Source: Morinoia aosen
Taxonomy: Eukaryota; Arthropoda; Malacostraca; Amphipoda; Talitridae
Length of the DNA: 64,000 nt
Assembly: GCA_030386875.1 (NCBI GenBank)
Contig: CM059557.1
Location: 56,498,514 to 56,562,513 of the forward strand
Direction: 5' to 3'
In this document: one piece after another, positions 61,581 through 64,000 of the stretch
Layout: the number at the start of each line of letters is the position of its first letter
Position numbering within the stretch: the stretch's first letter is position 1
The notes under the pieces: model-generated
Told to the model about the DNA's origin: nothing
Seen by the model: the letters and a program-made list of their open reading frames with translations, nothing else
Databases searched by the model: none
Position numbers and translations under genes: made by a program

Positions 61581-62990
61581 CTATCGATCGGCTATATTTT
61601 TTCCTATGTTTACAAAAAAGTTGTTAAACACAGTTGCAATATCTTTTTTCTCGTGGTATTTTACATTTTCGTGAACGACGGACTCAATTGTTTTCGTAGT
61701 ATTATTATTCGGTTTATAGCATGAATTAAGCAGGCGCCAAGTTTTTTTAATATCAGTTTTGTATTCAGTAAATTTGCGCGTGAAGTAGTCTCGTTTTGAG
61801 GTTCGTATTTGATTTGTCACATGATTCCTGAATCTGTTGTACGTTACTTTAGATATTCGCCCTTCGTATAGTAAGGCTAGGTACGCTTGACGTTTCTTTA
61901 TATTGATCACGATATCTTCAGTAATCCAGGGCTTTTGTCTATTTTTCGGCGTAATTGTGCGGGTGATTATTGGACAACACTGGTTATATGCGGTCGTTAT
62001 AATTTCAGTTAAATTTAGTATTGCTTCATCAATGTTAATCGCATTATTGTCCCGTTCATAGACGTCTAATGATGTCATTAATTCTTCTAGAACAGTTCGC
62101 ATTGTTCCCAAGTTGTATTCGTTTACACAACGAAATGAATAAGTATCAGCCTGTGGGCTGGTACAAGGATTATAGACATTTTTCTTGATGAGAAACACCG
62201 GGAAATGGTCAGATAAGTCAGAAATTATTATTCCGGTAAGAAAATCATTCGGATCTAACATAAAAATATTATCGAGTAACGTAGCCGATTCAGAAGCAAC
62301 ACGTGTAGGTTTCGTGATGATTGGAAGGAAGGAGCTAGACTGAAAAACATTTATGAAGTTTGAGATTTGCTCACAGCTATCATATTGTAGAAGATCGTAG
62401 TTGAAATCCCCGCAGATTATTATGTCATTATATAGAGACTTGTTGAACTGAGATATAATGCTTTGAAGCTCGTTCAGGAAAGAGACGTTACTAGCTGTTG
62501 GGGGCCTATATACTGGCCCAAGCACAATCCGTTTATCATTTTTCGTTAGTTCTATAAATAAGGTCTCACTATGTTCACGATTCATAGTTGCACTTAAAAT
62601 GACTTTCGAAGATATATGTTTAAATATGTACGTACTGATGCCACCACCACGTTTGTTACTACGGAGTGAATGATGGCTATAATAGTTTTGAATTTGAATC
62701 AGGTCTTTAGATGAGTCGTCTAGCCAACTTTCGGTGAAACTGAGAACATCAAAATTGCTGTTCAGCTCAGTGATAGTACAAGATATTTCATCTATTTTCG
62801 GATAAATGGATCTACAGTTCCAACATAATAGAGAAAAATCGTTACAGGTCTTCCTCATCGATTCATTGAATTTTTTAATATTTAGGTATTTACAGTTTCC
62901 AGTTTCATTTAGGTTTGGGTGCATTCTATTCAAATGATTGAGATCTGGATCAATATTGTCGAATATGTCAACATGGTCAGTCATTAGCAT
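61581..62990 (-). pseudogene. LINE ORF, N-terminal part: AP-type endonuclease
   Basis: 469 codons. Endonuclease motifs: LLCWNCRSI (54-62), SFTESWL with the catalytic Glu (84-90), RGGGISTYI (114-122), GPVYRPP (158-164), GDFNYDL (194-200), LLDNIFM (238-244) and SDHFPVF (260-266). Relative to the paralogue at 19.2 kb the sequence after NIADR has four extra bases, which shifts the frame and gives a stop at 61,581. All key endonuclease residues are present. Confidence 0.9.
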
Positions 62991-64000
62991 TAAGAGACAG
63001 AAGTAAAATGTAACGTAAAAATAAAAATGATAAAAACTACAGGATTACAAAATAAAATAGTAACACACCAAAGTCTTGAGACCTGCAAAAACAGTTTATT
63101 TCCATAAAGTTGCTGCAGTAAATGTATGGCTTTGCGTTTTAAAATTTCTATGCAAATATCCTTAATTGGTAAACAAACATGGATATAATGATAGCTATAT
63201 AAATAGTTGAATGAACGTTTGAAGGAAAAATAGCTTATGTAAGTGCCAATTATATCGATAAGTGGGAATAATTTGCTTGAGCTTATGCAATATTAGGGAA
63301 TATATTTGAATGGTAAAATCCGTGGATGTAAATAGGTTTGCACATAATACTAAAAGGTCGACGTTGTTGACAACCAGATCTATCTTTACGAGCATACGCC
63401 CGTTAGGGAGATATAACTATTGTATTTATGGAAATTTGAACTCCAAAGGGGAAAATGCGAGGTCCTGAGATGAGTGAAGAAGGTCCTGTCTTCTAGGTAG
63501 GTTGGTCTTCTTTTTGTTGAAATAAATTATTTTTCTTGTCATTCTCAGGACAACCTTTTTTTGGGTTCACAGCTGTCCTGTTTTCAGCATGTCCTTCAAA
63601 TTTTATCTTGTTTCACGAACTTCTTTTTCAACTTACTGTTTCTATGCACCTCGTGCATAGATTACTCGTTCCCCCATCTCCATACTGAATGGTGCCTTCC
63701 TCCTTTCTCTCTTTGGAACGTCTTTGATTGTACTCGCTCCAAAAGATATTTTTTAATATCTGCCGTTTTGACCTTGTAGTTTTAACACATTTTCTCCAGA
63801 AACATTTTCAATATCCCTGATGTTAAGAAAGTCAAAGCATATATGTCAATGTAGGGGGAAACTATCACAAGTGTTCTTACCCCATTGACTTCATCATCAT
63901 TATATTTCTTTTCTTGCATTCATAAATAAACATTATTACACTTCAACTAACTAGCTATGGGATACATTTCTATGTTTCTCTCTCAGTTTTTTGTACAAGC

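Larger units (their letters stand above)
59574..63045 (-). mobile_element. Nearly full-length non-LTR retrotransposon (CR1/jockey-like)
   Basis: About 3.47 kb on the minus strand with endonuclease then reverse transcriptase in what was one ORF, and a 3' end of AAATTGTTTAAAA-type repeats at the left edge. No separate ORF1 is seen; the 5' leader before the first ATG is only about 50 bp. Clade assignment rests on the C-terminal WNSIPAEIR-type region and tail and is tentative. Confidence 0.9.
59220..64000. repeat. Segmental duplication, copy 2 (split by a LINE, runs off the edge)
   Basis: Left part 59,220-59,573 and right part 63,049-64,000 align continuously with 56,790-58,400. The LINE fills the gap. 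The right end is cut by the window. Confidence 0.85.

Overview
The window is AT-rich eukaryotic DNA with spliced genes, long introns and a dense load of repeats. The proteins are arthropod-like: an arthropod-style GRP94, a DCXR-type dehydrogenase, and a broken copy of a gene family that I know only from arthropod genomes. An insect is the most likely source. The species cannot be fixed from the sequence.

Layout. (1) Positions 1-14,696, minus strand: ten exons of the ER chaperone endoplasmin (GRP94/HSP90B1), from the signal peptide to about residue 552. The C-terminal exons lie beyond the left edge. Exon joins were worked out by hand and all phases agree. One intron uses a GC donor. Intron 1 holds three 675-bp fold-back elements. 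About 300 bp upstream of the ATG are three CCAAT-N9-CC motifs, one of them a perfect ER stress response element. (2) 15-39 kb: no confident active gene. There is a 5'-truncated non-LTR retrotransposon (17.2-19.5 kb), tandem and dispersed repeats, a decayed arthropod multicopy gene with a SINE inserted in it (23.3-25.1 kb), and an unexplained GC-richer stretch (28.6-29.9 kb) followed by a nearly identical 0.3-kb direct repeat. (3) 39.6-42.9 kb: a candidate exon, then a 3.06-kb satellite made of 15-bp and 20-bp modules. (4) 46.9-47.7 kb: an apparently intact single-exon DCXR-type SDR gene, the only complete gene in the window. (5) 48.9-56.3 kb: a Penelope-like element remnant with a GIY-YIG domain, a SINE, and a 1.29-kb tandem duplication containing ~430-bp units and a 39-bp minisatellite. 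(6) 56.8-64.0 kb: a large duplication whose second copy carries a nearly full-length non-LTR element with endonuclease and reverse transcriptase.

The two real genes are not obviously linked in function: GRP94 is a stress-inducible ER chaperone and the SDR is probably a cytosolic carbonyl reductase. The rest is mostly mobile elements, often nested. I found no prokaryotic-type system. The least ordinary items are the ERSE cluster, the identical-length fold-back array in the chaperone's first intron, and the modular satellite.
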